NCBI GenBank assembly: GCA_903789595.1
Contig: CAIFEZ010000024.1
Location: forward strand, 1 to 54,953
Source of the DNA: an uncultured eubacterium 1-6
GTDB taxonomy: Bacteria; Bacillota; Clostridia; Lachnospirales; Lachnospiraceae
Reading direction: 5' to 3'
Length of the DNA: 54,953 nt
How positions within the stretch are numbered: the stretch's first letter is position 1; each line of letters starts with the position of its first letter. Under the pieces are notes generated by a model, which was not told the DNA's origin, did no database searches, and saw only the letters and a program-made list of their open reading frames with translations. This document shows, piece by piece, positions 17,342 to 25,469 of the stretch. The position numbers and the translations under genes are program-made.

Positions 17342-18118
17342 ATGAGATTATTACTGATCAGACATAGTGACCCGGATTATGTACAGGATACGTTGACGGA
17401 AAAGGGAGACAGAGAGGCAGAGCTTCTGGCCGATCTTCTTGCCGGAGAAAAGATGGACGATATCTATATGTCCCCCATGGGGAGGGCACAGAAAACCGCA
17501 TCCTATACGCTGGACAGACTTGGCAAAACGGGAAAGACACTGGAATGGCTGCATGAATTCGAATGCAGAATGGATATCAATCATTCAGATATTCTGAAGA
17601 AAGCCTACCCGGATGCGCGAAAACTGGAAGACGGGACTTTGGCGAGGGGGATACCCTGGGACATGCTTCCGTCATCCTTGATGGGAGATCCTGCCTATCT
17701 GGACCCCATAAAATGGAGAGAAAGCCTTGTGGCGCAAAACAGTAATATGACGGAGGTATATGACTGGGTGACAGGAGAGCTGGATCGTCTGCTGGAAGGA
17801 TACGGATATCGGAGAGAAAACGGATGCTATCATGTGAGCCGGGAATCGAGAAAGACTGTCGCATTCTTCTGCCACTTCGGGGTAAGCTGTGTGCTGCTGT
17901 CACATCTGTGGAACTGTTCTCCGTTCATTCCGTGGCATTTCCTGGGCATGCAGCCTTCATCTGTGACAGAGCTCGTGACGGAGGAAAGAGAATCCTGTAC
18001 GGCGATCTTCCGCGCGCTGAGGATCGGAGATATCTCACACCTGAAGGCGGGTCACGAGGAGCCTTCTTTCATGGGACGCTTTTGTGAGGTTTATTCGGAC
18101 ATGTCACAGAGACACTGA
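17342..18118 (+). CDS. Histidine phosphatase family protein
   Basis: The 258-residue cytoplasmic protein belongs to the phosphoglycerate-mutase-like branch of histidine phosphatases. The catalytic RH pair is at residues 7-8 (in LLLIRHSDPD), an MSPMGRAQKT segment provides the second arginine, and the late catalytic histidine is in FFCHFGVS. The family covers cobalamin-pathway phosphatases, phosphoglycerate mutases and sugar phosphatases, and the substrate cannot be told here. The protein is longer than typical alpha-ribazole phosphatases (about 200 residues). A cobalamin riboswitch lies just downstream, but its transcript starts after this gene, so a link is only suggestive. Confidence 0.85.
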   Translation: MRLLLIRHSDPDYVQDTLTEKGDREAELLADLLAGEKMDDIYMSPMGRAQKTASYTLDRLGKTGKTLEWLHEFECRMDINHSDILKKAYPDARKLEDGTLARGIPWDMLPSSLMGDPAYLDPIKWRESLVAQNSNMTEVYDWVTGELDRLLEGYGYRRENGCYHVSRESRKTVAFFCHFGVSCVLLSHLWNCSPFIPWHFLGMQPSSVTELVTEERESCTAIFRALRIGDISHLKAGHEEPSFMGRFCEVYSDMSQRH

Positions 18119-18282
18119 AGATGCCGGCAGCGCGGAAACTGCAGCGGGTCACAATGCTTTTAAAGGGTGAATGGCAACCGGACTGTTAATTCCTTACCCG
18201 TCAGTCATGAATAATCATGAATGTGTGAACCGCAAATGCGAAAAGTTTCAATCAGACAGATGTGAAACGTTTCATTCCGGTC

Positions 18283-18311
18283 TTGACAATCGTAACGATC
18301 TGTCATATGAT
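18283..18311 (+). promoter_or_regulatory. Consensus sigma-A promoter of the riboswitch RNA
   Basis: TTGACA at 18283-18288 and TATGAT at 18306-18311 are separated by exactly 17 bases. Transcription would start near 18318, just before the P1 stem of the riboswitch. Confidence 0.85.
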
Positions 18312-18329
18312 AATTGACGTGTATAAATT

Positions 18330-18508
18330 CTATATCAGCTTTTCAGGTGAGGCCTTCATAAGGTCTGAGAGGGAACCAGGTGAGATGCCTGGACGATCCG
18401 GTCACTGTATACGGGGAGCGAGATGCAGATGCCATTGTATGTCCGCACATATGAGAAGGCGCATTGAACATGGATCCGTGAGTCAGGAAACCTGCCTGTG
18501 AGGTATAG
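18330..18508 (+). ncRNA. Cobalamin (vitamin B12) riboswitch
   Basis: The conserved core is present in order: GGGAA at 18371, a CAGGTG ... CCTGG hairpin, CACTGT at 18403-18408, GCCATTG near 18431, AAGGC near 18455, and the B12 box GTGAGTCAGGAAACCTGCC at 18478-18496. The P1 stem pairs CTATATC (18330-18336) with GGTATAG (18502-18508). Such RNAs bind adenosyl- or methylcobalamin and turn off the downstream gene. No recognisable cobalamin gene follows. Confidence 0.9.
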
Positions 18509-18770
18509 GTTAAAGCTTCCGAGCAAGGCTTTCATTTTATGAGATATGGAATGTCTGAACGAGTAATCACTCCGCCAGAGACCTGGAGCAGGATTTATGC
18601 ATGGTTTTACGGCAGGGTGAGATTCTTCAGAGCACGCCAATGTTTTATCGTACCATTTCCTCCGCAACAGATGGCTGACGATTTTCCGCAGAACAGAAGC
18701 TGTTCTGGAGTTCCCGCCCCTCTTGTTGAGTAAGAATGATAAAGTCGTAAAAGTAAAGCAGAGATGACAG

Positions 18771-18794
18771 CGTCCTTGAAGGGGCGTTTTTTTT
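18771..18794 (+). terminator. Terminator of the riboswitch transcript
   Basis: A short GC-rich hairpin (CGTCC ... GGGCG, one G-U pair) is followed by eight T residues. It ends a transcript of about 475 bases that begins at the promoter at 18283. Confidence 0.75.
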
Positions 18795-18822
18795 GTGCCT
18801 TCCTTCGGTTGTCTTGTATCTT

Positions 18823-18904
18823 TTGACAAAAAGAGATATACTTGCTGTAGAAATGAGTGCGAAGATGGTATTTTCAGAATAGTCATTTTTTTTTTGGGGG
18901 GGGG
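18823..18904 (+). promoter_or_regulatory. Promoter and T10-G9 tract before the EAL protein
   Basis: TTGACA at 18823-18828 is followed after 17 bases by a poor -10, TGTAGA, which has an extended TGC in front. The predicted leader then contains ten T (18886-18895) directly followed by nine G (18896-18904). Homopolymers of this length slip easily during replication, or can be a sequencing artefact. Confidence 0.5.
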
Positions 18905-18960
18905 CAGCCAACGGACTGGTTGACCCGATTCGAAGAAGAGAGAATTTAGGAGGCGGCGAG

Positions 18961-21900
18961 ATGAGCGATGCCTTATTTGAATTTTCCGATGCTGAAAAAC
19001 AGGTTCTGGAGGATCTGCCGGGCGCAGTTGGGGTGTACCAGATTATCAAGGGTAAGATTGTCCCCGTGTATCTTACGGAAAAGTTTCGGGAATTATTCGG
19101 TTACGAGACAGAAGAACAGGCGATGGATTCCGTGCGCAGGGATCCTTACCGGTACGCCCATCCGGACGATGCCGCCAGAATAGCCGAGTGCGGGTATCGA
19201 TTTGCGCGTGAAGATGCGGAGTATGATGTCGTTTTCCGGAGCAGAAAGCGGCGGCATAGTGAATATCATATCATTCATTCTACAGGCAGACATGTGTGGA
19301 AAAACGGAACACGACTTGCCTATATCTCGTATACGGATGAGAGCCGGATTCTGAACAGAGACGCAGAGGAAGGACGGCATTTATCAGAGGCTTTTTGTCA
19401 GAGAATATCGCTGGAAAATGATCTGCATCAGAATCAGTTCGATGATCTGACCGGTCTTCCGATGATCGGACGCTTTTTTCAGAGCGCGCCGGTTGAGATT
19501 CGTGAGATTCGAAAGCGGGGCGGAATTCCTGTCATCCTTTGGATGGATTACAGCAAGCTGAGGGAATATGATGCCCTGAACGGTTTTGAGAGGGGAGATG
19601 TTCTGATCCGCGGACTGGCCTGGCTGATCCGGGAGCAGTTCGGTGTTCGAAACACGGCGAGATTTAACAGCGATTATTTTGTGGTGTGCACGGAGCGGGA
19701 AGGACTGGAGAATCGTCTTCGTCATGTTTTCCAAGGAGCCGGAAAGCTGAATGAGGGGAATTCCAGGCCGGTTGCGGCAGGCATCTATGTGATGCAAGAG
19801 GAAGAGACCGCACTGGCAGCTGCAATTGATCGGGCAAAGATTGCCTGTGACTCCCTGGAGGAACCGGCGCATTCGTCGTTTGCATTTTTTGACCAGGAAA
19901 TGCAGGACAGGGCGAGATTCCGACAATATGTGCTGGAGAATTTTCACACGGCTATGGAGCAGGGATGGATACAGGTGTATTATCAGCCGGTGGTCCGGAC
20001 GGTGACCGGGAAGCTCTGCGGGGCAGAGGCCCTGTGCCGCTGGATCGATCCGGTATATGGGATGATTTCGCCGGGACAGTTTATTCCTGCGCTGGAGCAG
20101 GAGGGACGGATATGCGAGCTGGATTTCTACATGGTGGAGCAGGTCTGTCGATATGGGCGGGAGATCATACAGAGCGGAGAGGAGATCGTGCCGGTATCCG
20201 TAAATCTTTCCCGAAAGGATTTTCGGGATCCGAAGCTGGCCGACAGGATAGAGGATCTGGCGAGAAAGTATGAAATCCCGAGGGAACTTCTGAATATCGA
20301 GATTACGGAAAGCGCGTTCATCCGTCATCCGGAGCAGTTGGAATATCATATCCGACAGTTCCATGAGCTTGGATTTCAGGTGTGGATGGACGATTTCGGC
20401 ACGGCGTATTCTTCGCTGGGTTCTTTGAAGGATCTGAAATTCGATGAGCTGAAGATTGATATGAGCTTTCTGAGCACTTCGACGGATAAGGCGAGAAGGA
20501 TTCTTACGTCGGTTGTCGATATGGCGAAGAAGATCGGAATCCAGACGCTGGCGGAAGGAGTGGAGACGGAGGCACAGTACAAGTTCCTGAAGAGGATCGG
20601 ATGTGAAAAGGTTCAGGGCTATTGGTTCGGAAAGCCGATGGACAAGGACTCCTTTGGACGGCACTGCCGGATGAGGCAGATGGAAGCGGAGCCGCTTCGC
20701 CTGCGGAACTATTATGATAAGGTAAGCCGGATTGATTATCAGACGGATCTGCCGCTCTGTGTCATTGAGGATGACGGCGTAAGGATGCGGCAGCTGTTTA
20801 CAAATGAGGCCTATCAGAAGGTTCTGCGGCGGGATCACATTTCGGGAATTGACGTATGGCTGGAAGAGGTGAACGGGGACAATAATCCGATCCATGCCTT
20901 CCACCGGCAGTACGCCAATGAACAGCTGAGAAAGCTGCGGGGGCCACAGGTGATCACCTACCCGTCCGGCGATCATTATATGGAGCTGACCGGAAATGTC
21001 GTCACGCATTATGAGGATTGTTATATCTATGCGATGAATATCCGCTATATTCAGCTCAATACGATGTCGGAATATCAGAGAAAGGCGTTCTATATTCAGA
21101 ATATCTATTATCTGTGCAGCGATATCGCTGTCCTGGATCTTGAGAAAAAGACCATGTACGGCCTGAAATCCTCGGATTCCGCCCTGCCGATCGGATCCGG
21201 AGGAAAAAATATTGATTTAATAGATGGAGTAAACGGATACAACGAACAATTTGTGTATCCGCCGGACCAGGAGCGCTTCCGGCTGTTTTACGATCCGGAG
21301 TCACTGGAAAGGAGAATGCGGCAGAACCGGGAACAGGACCTGACAGGCTTTTTCCGGAGCAGAACGGGAGAGGCGGAGTACCGCTGGAAGCTACATATGA
21401 TCATGCCGGTTCCGAAAACCGATTTTCAGCAGTTTCTGTCCATTACCCTTCCGGTGGCGTTTGATCAGGAAACCCTCCGAGAGATTCGGAAAGAGATCGA
21501 GGCAGACGGAATGCAGCTTTCCGATCAGCCATTGGCGGAGGACGATGAGATCACAGAATCTTTGCTCTGGAGGAATCTGGAAGCCTATGCACAGGGGATG
21601 TATTTCTGGAAAGACAAAGAGCGCAGATTCAAGGGTGCGAGCCGGAGCTTTCTGGATTACTACGGATTCCGTTCACCGGATGAGATCCTTGGAAAAACGG
21701 ACGAGGATATGCACTGGCATGTTGAGCCGAAAGCGTTCCGGAAGGATGAGTTGAATGTCCTTCAATATGGAAGGATCGTAACACTTGTGCAGGGAAAGTG
21801 CATAGCCAGGGGAAAGCAGCGGGCGATTCTGGCAAGCAAAATGCCGATCTACCGGGATGGACGGATCATCGGACTGCTGGGGACTTTTTTTGACGCGGAC

Positions 21901-22419
21901 ACGATGATGCGCCTTTTGAACGAGCGGTATCAGTCGGTATCGGTGGACAGTAAAACGGAGCTTCTGAATACGAGGGGAGTATCCGAAAGTCTCCGGGATT
22001 ATCTGGAAACGCTCTGGACGCAGAATACGGAGTTTGCGCTGCTGCAGATTTTTATCCCGGAATATGAGGCCTTTCAGATCAGGTATGGAGAAGATGCCGG
22101 CAGGATATTGCTTCATTCTGTCGGCGATACGCTTTGCAGGATTTTCGGCAAAGAATGTTCTGTCGGAAGACTGACCGGAAGCTACTTTGCGATTCTGACA
22201 CAGGATGCGGATCTGAAGCGTCTACAGACGGCACGGACGAGAATACAGGAAGATATTGCAAGGCTGCGGAAGGCAGGAGATTGGAACTGTGCGCTGACAG
22301 CGAGGGTGCAGGTGACCGTGATGAACCAGAAGAATGCCGGCCGGGAGATCTACGCCAAGAATCTGAACCACATGTGGGCCGGTCTGGGCGGCGCCTTGCC
22401 GGATCCAGGATCTGCTTGA
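18961..22419 (+). CDS. EAL c-di-GMP phosphodiesterase with PAS and two degenerate GGDEF domains
   Basis: This 1152-residue cytoplasmic signalling protein probably hydrolyses cyclic di-GMP. An N-terminal PAS-like domain (about 15-130) is followed by a GGDEF domain whose signature has decayed to NSDYF at 236-240, so cyclase activity is unlikely. The EAL domain (about 320-570) is intact: E356-A-L, N415, E450 (in ITE), DDFG at 477-480, K498, AEGVE at 531-535 and Q552. Two further sensor-like regions (about 600-850 and 870-985, the latter PAS-like with an FRSPDEILGKTDEDM segment) lead to a second degenerate GGDEF fold with LTGSYF near 1070. The start has an AGGAGG site. No membrane segment is seen. 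The degenerate GGDEF domains may bind GTP as regulators, which is known for other EAL proteins. Confidence 0.9.
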   Translation: MSDALFEFSDAEKQVLEDLPGAVGVYQIIKGKIVPVYLTEKFRELFGYETEEQAMDSVRRDPYRYAHPDDAARIAECGYRFAREDAEYDVVFRSRKRRHSEYHIIHSTGRHVWKNGTRLAYISYTDESRILNRDAEEGRHLSEAFCQRISLENDLHQNQFDDLTGLPMIGRFFQSAPVEIREIRKRGGIPVILWMDYSKLREYDALNGFERGDVLIRGLAWLIREQFGVRNTARFNSDYFVVCTEREGLENRLRHVFQGAGKLNEGNSRPVAAGIYVMQEEETALAAAIDRAKIACDSLEEPAHSSFAFFDQEMQDRARFRQYVLENFHTAMEQGWIQVYYQPVVRTVTGKLCGAEALCRWIDPVYGMISPGQFIPALEQEGRICELDFYMVEQVCRYGREIIQSGEEIVPVSVNLSRKDFRDPKLADRIEDLARKYEIPRELLNIEITESAFIRHPEQLEYHIRQFHELGFQVWMDDFGTAYSSLGSLKDLKFDELKIDMSFLSTSTDKARRILTSVVDMAKKIGIQTLAEGVETEAQYKFLKRIGCEKVQGYWFGKPMDKDSFGRHCRMRQMEAEPLRLRNYYDKVSRIDYQTDLPLCVIEDDGVRMRQLFTNEAYQKVLRRDHISGIDVWLEEVNGDNNPIHAFHRQYANEQLRKLRGPQVITYPSGDHYMELTGNVVTHYEDCYIYAMNIRYIQLNTMSEYQRKAFYIQNIYYLCSDIAVLDLEKKTMYGLKSSDSALPIGSGGKNIDLIDGVNGYNEQFVYPPDQERFRLFYDPESLERRMRQNREQDLTGFFRSRTGEAEYRWKLHMIMPVPKTDFQQFLSITLPVAFDQETLREIRKEIEADGMQLSDQPLAEDDEITESLLWRNLEAYAQGMYFWKDKERRFKGASRSFLDYYGFRSPDEILGKTDEDMHWHVEPKAFRKDELNVLQYGRIVTLVQGKCIARGKQRAILASKMPIYRDGRIIGLLGTFFDADTMMRLLNERYQSVSVDSKTELLNTRGVSESLRDYLETLWTQNTEFALLQIFIPEYEAFQIRYGEDAGRILLHSVGDTLCRIFGKECSVGRLTGSYFAILTQDADLKRLQTARTRIQEDIARLRKAGDWNCALTARVQVTVMNQKNAGREIYAKNLNHMWAGLGGALPDPGSA

Positions 22420-22444
22420 CAAATAAAACCTTCGTTATTATGAT
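22416..22444 (+). promoter_or_regulatory. Promoter of the valS T-box leader
   Basis: TTGACA (22416-22421, overlapping the end of the EAL gene) and TATGAT (22439-22444) are 17 bases apart, a near-consensus sigma-A promoter. Confidence 0.85.
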
Positions 22445-22494
22445 TAACAGGAAATATTTGTGCCGGGCTTGTACGGCGCAAGAATAGCTTTAAA

Positions 22495-22775
22495 GACTGT
22501 GAAGAAGAGGAGTACGCACAAAGGCGCCGACAGAGAGGGTTTCAGATGCTGAGAGAAATCCGGGTTTTACCTGTGCGGAAGGTAGCTTCCGAGTCGGAAT
22601 CCTGAGGATACGGAGGGGTACTCCGGGAGATCGCCAGGGATTCCCGCCCGATCCCCGTTACCGGATGAAATGAGGCATATATGTTTCCGTTTTGAGCGGA
22701 TAGATATGTGAAGCAAGGTGGTACCGCGATAAGATCGCCCTTTGCACAGTATGTGCAGAGGGCGATTATTTTGTT
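22495..22775 (+). ncRNA. T-box leader, valine-responsive
   Basis: This leader reads uncharged tRNA-Val and controls valS. The base of stem I pairs GACTGTGAAG (22495-) with CTTCCGAGTC (ending 22595). An AGTA loop-E motif sits opposite a specifier loop containing the valine codon GTA (22582-22584). The T-box sequence AAGGTGGTACCGCG is at 22715-22728. The terminator hairpin ATCGCCC ... GGGCGAT spans 22734-22766 and is followed by a T-rich run. The whole 391-base gap before valS is this leader plus its promoter. Confidence 0.95.
22734..22775 (+). terminator. Terminator of the valS T-box
   Basis: A long stem of about 15 base pairs (ATCGCCCT, TGCACA and their complements) is followed by TATTTTGTT. 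It forms when tRNA-Val is charged and is replaced by the antiterminator when the tRNA is uncharged. Confidence 0.9.
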
Positions 22776-22810
22776 ATCTCACTTTTTCAAAAAACACAGG
22801 AGGATTATGA

Positions 22811-25465
22811 ATGAGTAAGGAGCTTGCCAAAACCTACGATCCGAAGGGCATCGAGGATCGTATTTATCAGAACTGGATGGACAAGGGATATTTTCACGCG
22901 AAGGTGAACCCGGACAAGAAGCCGTTCACCATCGTCATGCCGCCGCCAAATGTCACCGGTCAGCTGCATATGGGACATGCGCTGGACAATACAATGCAGG
23001 ATATTCTGATCCGTTACAAGAGAATGCAGGGATATGAGGCGCTCTGGCAGCCGGGCACCGATCATGCGGCCATCGCGACAGAGGTCAAGGTCACCAACAT
23101 GCTGAAGGACAAGGGAATCGACAAGCGTGAAATCGGCCGGGAAGAGTTCCTGAAGTACTGCTGGCAGTGGAAGGACAACTACGGCAGCCGTATCATGAAG
23201 CAGCTGCGCAAGCTCGGATCCTCCGCGGACTGGGACCGTGAGCGCTTCACCATGGACGAGGGCTGCTCGAAGGCGGTCGAGGAGGTGTTCTGCCGGCTCT
23301 ATGAGAAGGGATGGATCTACAAGGGCAGCCGTATCATCAACTGGTGTCCGAAGTGCCAGACCTCTCTGTCGGACGCGGAGGTAGAGCATGTGGACCAGGA
23401 TGGATTCTTCTGGCACATCAATTATCCGATCGTGGGAGAAGAGGGACGATTTGTCGAGATCGCGACCACCCGTCCGGAGACGCTTCTGGGCGACACGGCA
23501 GTTGCGGTAAATCCGGACGACGAAAGATACAAGGATCTGGTGGGCAAGATGCTGAAGCTTCCGCTGACAGACCGTGAGATCCCGGTGATTGCAGATGAAT
23601 ATGTGGATAAGGAATTCGGAACCGGATGCGTGAAGATCACGCCGGCGCATGACCCGAATGACTTTGAAGTGGGAAAGCGTCACAATCTGGAGGAAATCAA
23701 TATTCTGAATGATGACGCGACGATGAATGAGAAGTGCGGCAAGTACGCGGGAATGGACCGCTACGAGGCGAGAAAAGCTATGGTGAAGGATCTGGAGAAT
23801 CTGGGGCTTCTGGTCAAGGTGGTTCCGCATACGCATTCGGTAGGAACCCATGACAGATGTCACACAACCGTTGAGCCGATGATCAAGCCGCAGTGGTTCG
23901 TGCGCATGAAGGAGATGGGACAGGCCGCACTGGAGGCGCTGAATAACGGCGAGCTGCAGTTCGTTCCGGAGAGCTACGGCAAGACCTATACGCACTGGCT
24001 GGAGAATATCAAGGACTGGTGTATCTCCCGTCAGCTGTGGTGGGGTCACCGGATTCCCGCGTATTACTGCGAGGACTGCGGAGAGATGGTTGTGCAGCGC
24101 GGCGGAGCGCCCGCGAAATGCCCGAAGTGCGGCGGAAGTCATTTCCGCCAGGAGGAGGATACCCTCGATACCTGGTTCTCGTCCGCGCTCTGGCCGTTCT
24201 CTACGCTCGGCTGGCCGGACAAGACGCCGGAGCTGGAGTATTTCTATCCCACCGATGTTCTCGTGACGGGGTATGACATCATCTTTTTCTGGGTCATCCG
24301 CATGGTATTCTCGGCGATTGAGCAGACCGGCGAGGTTCCCTTCCATCACGTGCTGATTCACGGTCTGGTCCGGGACTCTCAGGGAAGAAAAATGAGCAAA
24401 TCCCTCGGAAACGGCATTGATCCCATCGAGGTGATCGACAAATACGGCGCGGACGCGCTGCGTCTGACGCTCATGACCGGAAACGCGCCGGGAAATGATA
24501 TGCGATTCTACTGGGAGAAGGTTGAGGCGAGTCGCAACTTCGCAAACAAGGTATGGAATGCTTCCAGATTTATCATGATGAATCTGGGCGATACGGTAAT
24601 CCCGAAGGAGATGGATCCGGCAAGATTTGACTATGCTTCCCGGTGGATTCTTTCAAAGGTGAATCAGCTGGCGAAGGATGTCACGGAGAACATGGACAAA
24701 TACGAGCTTGGAATTGCGGTGCAGAAGGTCTATGATTTTATCTGGGAGGAGTTCTGCGACTGGTACATCGAGATGTCCAAGCCGGTACTCTACAGTGAGA
24801 ACGAGGAGGAGAAGCTCCCGGTTCTGTGGACGCTGAAGACCGTTCTTTCGGAGGCGCTGAAGCTTCTGCATCCGTTCATGCCGTTCATCACGGAGGAAAT
24901 TTACTGCACGCTGAATCCTGACGAGGAATCTGTCATGATCTCTCCGTGGCCGGTTTATATGGAAGAGCGTCACTTTGAAGAGGAGGAATCGGCCATTGAG
25001 CTGATGAAGGAGGCCGTCCGCAGAATCCGCGACGTGCGGAGCTCTCACAATGTTCCGCCGAGCAAGAAGGCGAACGTCTTCATTGTCTCCGGAGATGAGG
25101 ATGTGCTGAAGAAGTTCAGAGAGGCCCAGTCCTTCTTCGGAACGCTTGCTCACGCGGAGAGCGTTTCTCTGCAGAAGACGAAGGAGAACATCGACGACGA
25201 TGCCTTCTCAGCGATCATACCGGGAGCGGTGATTTACATCCCGTTTGCGGACCTGATCGACATCGACAAGGAGAGAGAGCGTCTGACGAAGGAAAAGGAA
25301 CGTCTCACGAAGGAAATCGCCCGTTCGAACGGAATGCTCGGAAACGAGAAGTTCCTTCAGAAGGCTCCTGAGAAAAAAGTACAGGAAGAGCGGGACAAGC
25401 TTGAGAATTACAGACAGATGATGGCCCAGGTCGAGGAGCGCCTGGCACAGCTGGAGAAAAACTGA
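22811..25465 (+). CDS. valS: Valyl-tRNA synthetase
   Basis: ValS charges tRNA-Val with valine in the cytoplasm. The 884-residue protein is a class I synthetase. The HIGH motif appears as HMGH at 53-56 (within [13 protein letters not shown]), and KMSKS is at about 527-531. A CP1 editing domain lies between, and a zinc-binding segment with CEDC and CPKC is near 420-440. The C-terminal anticodon-binding domain ends in a coiled-coil arm (about 815-884) that is typical of ValS. The start follows an AGGAGG site and is controlled by the T-box upstream. The sulfatase gene starts 4 bases after the stop. Confidence 0.99.
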   Translation: MSKELAKTYDPKGIEDRIYQNWMDKGYFHAKVNPDKKPFTIVMPPPNVTGQLHMGHALDNTMQDILIRYKRMQGYEALWQPGTDHAAIATEVKVTNMLKDKGIDKREIGREEFLKYCWQWKDNYGSRIMKQLRKLGSSADWDRERFTMDEGCSKAVEEVFCRLYEKGWIYKGSRIINWCPKCQTSLSDAEVEHVDQDGFFWHINYPIVGEEGRFVEIATTRPETLLGDTAVAVNPDDERYKDLVGKMLKLPLTDREIPVIADEYVDKEFGTGCVKITPAHDPNDFEVGKRHNLEEINILNDDATMNEKCGKYAGMDRYEARKAMVKDLENLGLLVKVVPHTHSVGTHDRCHTTVEPMIKPQWFVRMKEMGQAALEALNNGELQFVPESYGKTYTHWLENIKDWCISRQLWWGHRIPAYYCEDCGEMVVQRGGAPAKCPKCGGSHFRQEEDTLDTWFSSALWPFSTLGWPDKTPELEYFYPTDVLVTGYDIIFFWVIRMVFSAIEQTGEVPFHHVLIHGLVRDSQGRKMSKSLGNGIDPIEVIDKYGADALRLTLMTGNAPGNDMRFYWEKVEASRNFANKVWNASRFIMMNLGDTVIPKEMDPARFDYASRWILSKVNQLAKDVTENMDKYELGIAVQKVYDFIWEEFCDWYIEMSKPVLYSENEEEKLPVLWTLKTVLSEALKLLHPFMPFITEEIYCTLNPDEESVMISPWPVYMEERHFEEEESAIELMKEAVRRIRDVRSSHNVPPSKKANVFIVSGDEDVLKKFREAQSFFGTLAHAESVSLQKTKENIDDDAFSAIIPGAVIYIPFADLIDIDKERERLTKEKERLTKEIARSNGMLGNEKFLQKAPEKKVQEERDKLENYRQMMAQVEERLAQLEKN

Positions 25466-25469
25466 GAAT

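Larger units (their letters stand above)
18119..18960 (+). other. 842-base non-coding region with a riboswitch RNA
   Basis: No protein gene is supported here. The only ORF behind the riboswitch (18539-18733, 64 codons) lacks a good ribosome-binding site and resembles nothing known to me. The region carries a consensus promoter, the cobalamin riboswitch, a perfect 8-base-pair hairpin at 18689-18707, a terminator, the next promoter and a T10-G9 tract. Bases 18119-18282 show no feature. Confidence 0.6.

Noticed and set aside
18539-18733. 64-codon ORF just behind the cobalamin riboswitch
   Set aside because: No good ribosome-binding site and no known family or membrane segment; a non-coding transcript explains the region better, though it is not excluded.
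18510-18770. ANTAR-type dual hairpin as in the eut small RNAs
   Set aside because: I looked for paired hairpins with A--G-- hexaloops and did not find a convincing pair; the clear hairpin has a 3-base loop.
22805-24361. Long minus-strand ORF opposite valS (518 codons)
   Set aside because: It lies antisense to a certain valS gene and has no recognisable domain. Similar long antisense frames opposite the sulfatase, folC, dnaK and thiI genes were rejected for the same reason.
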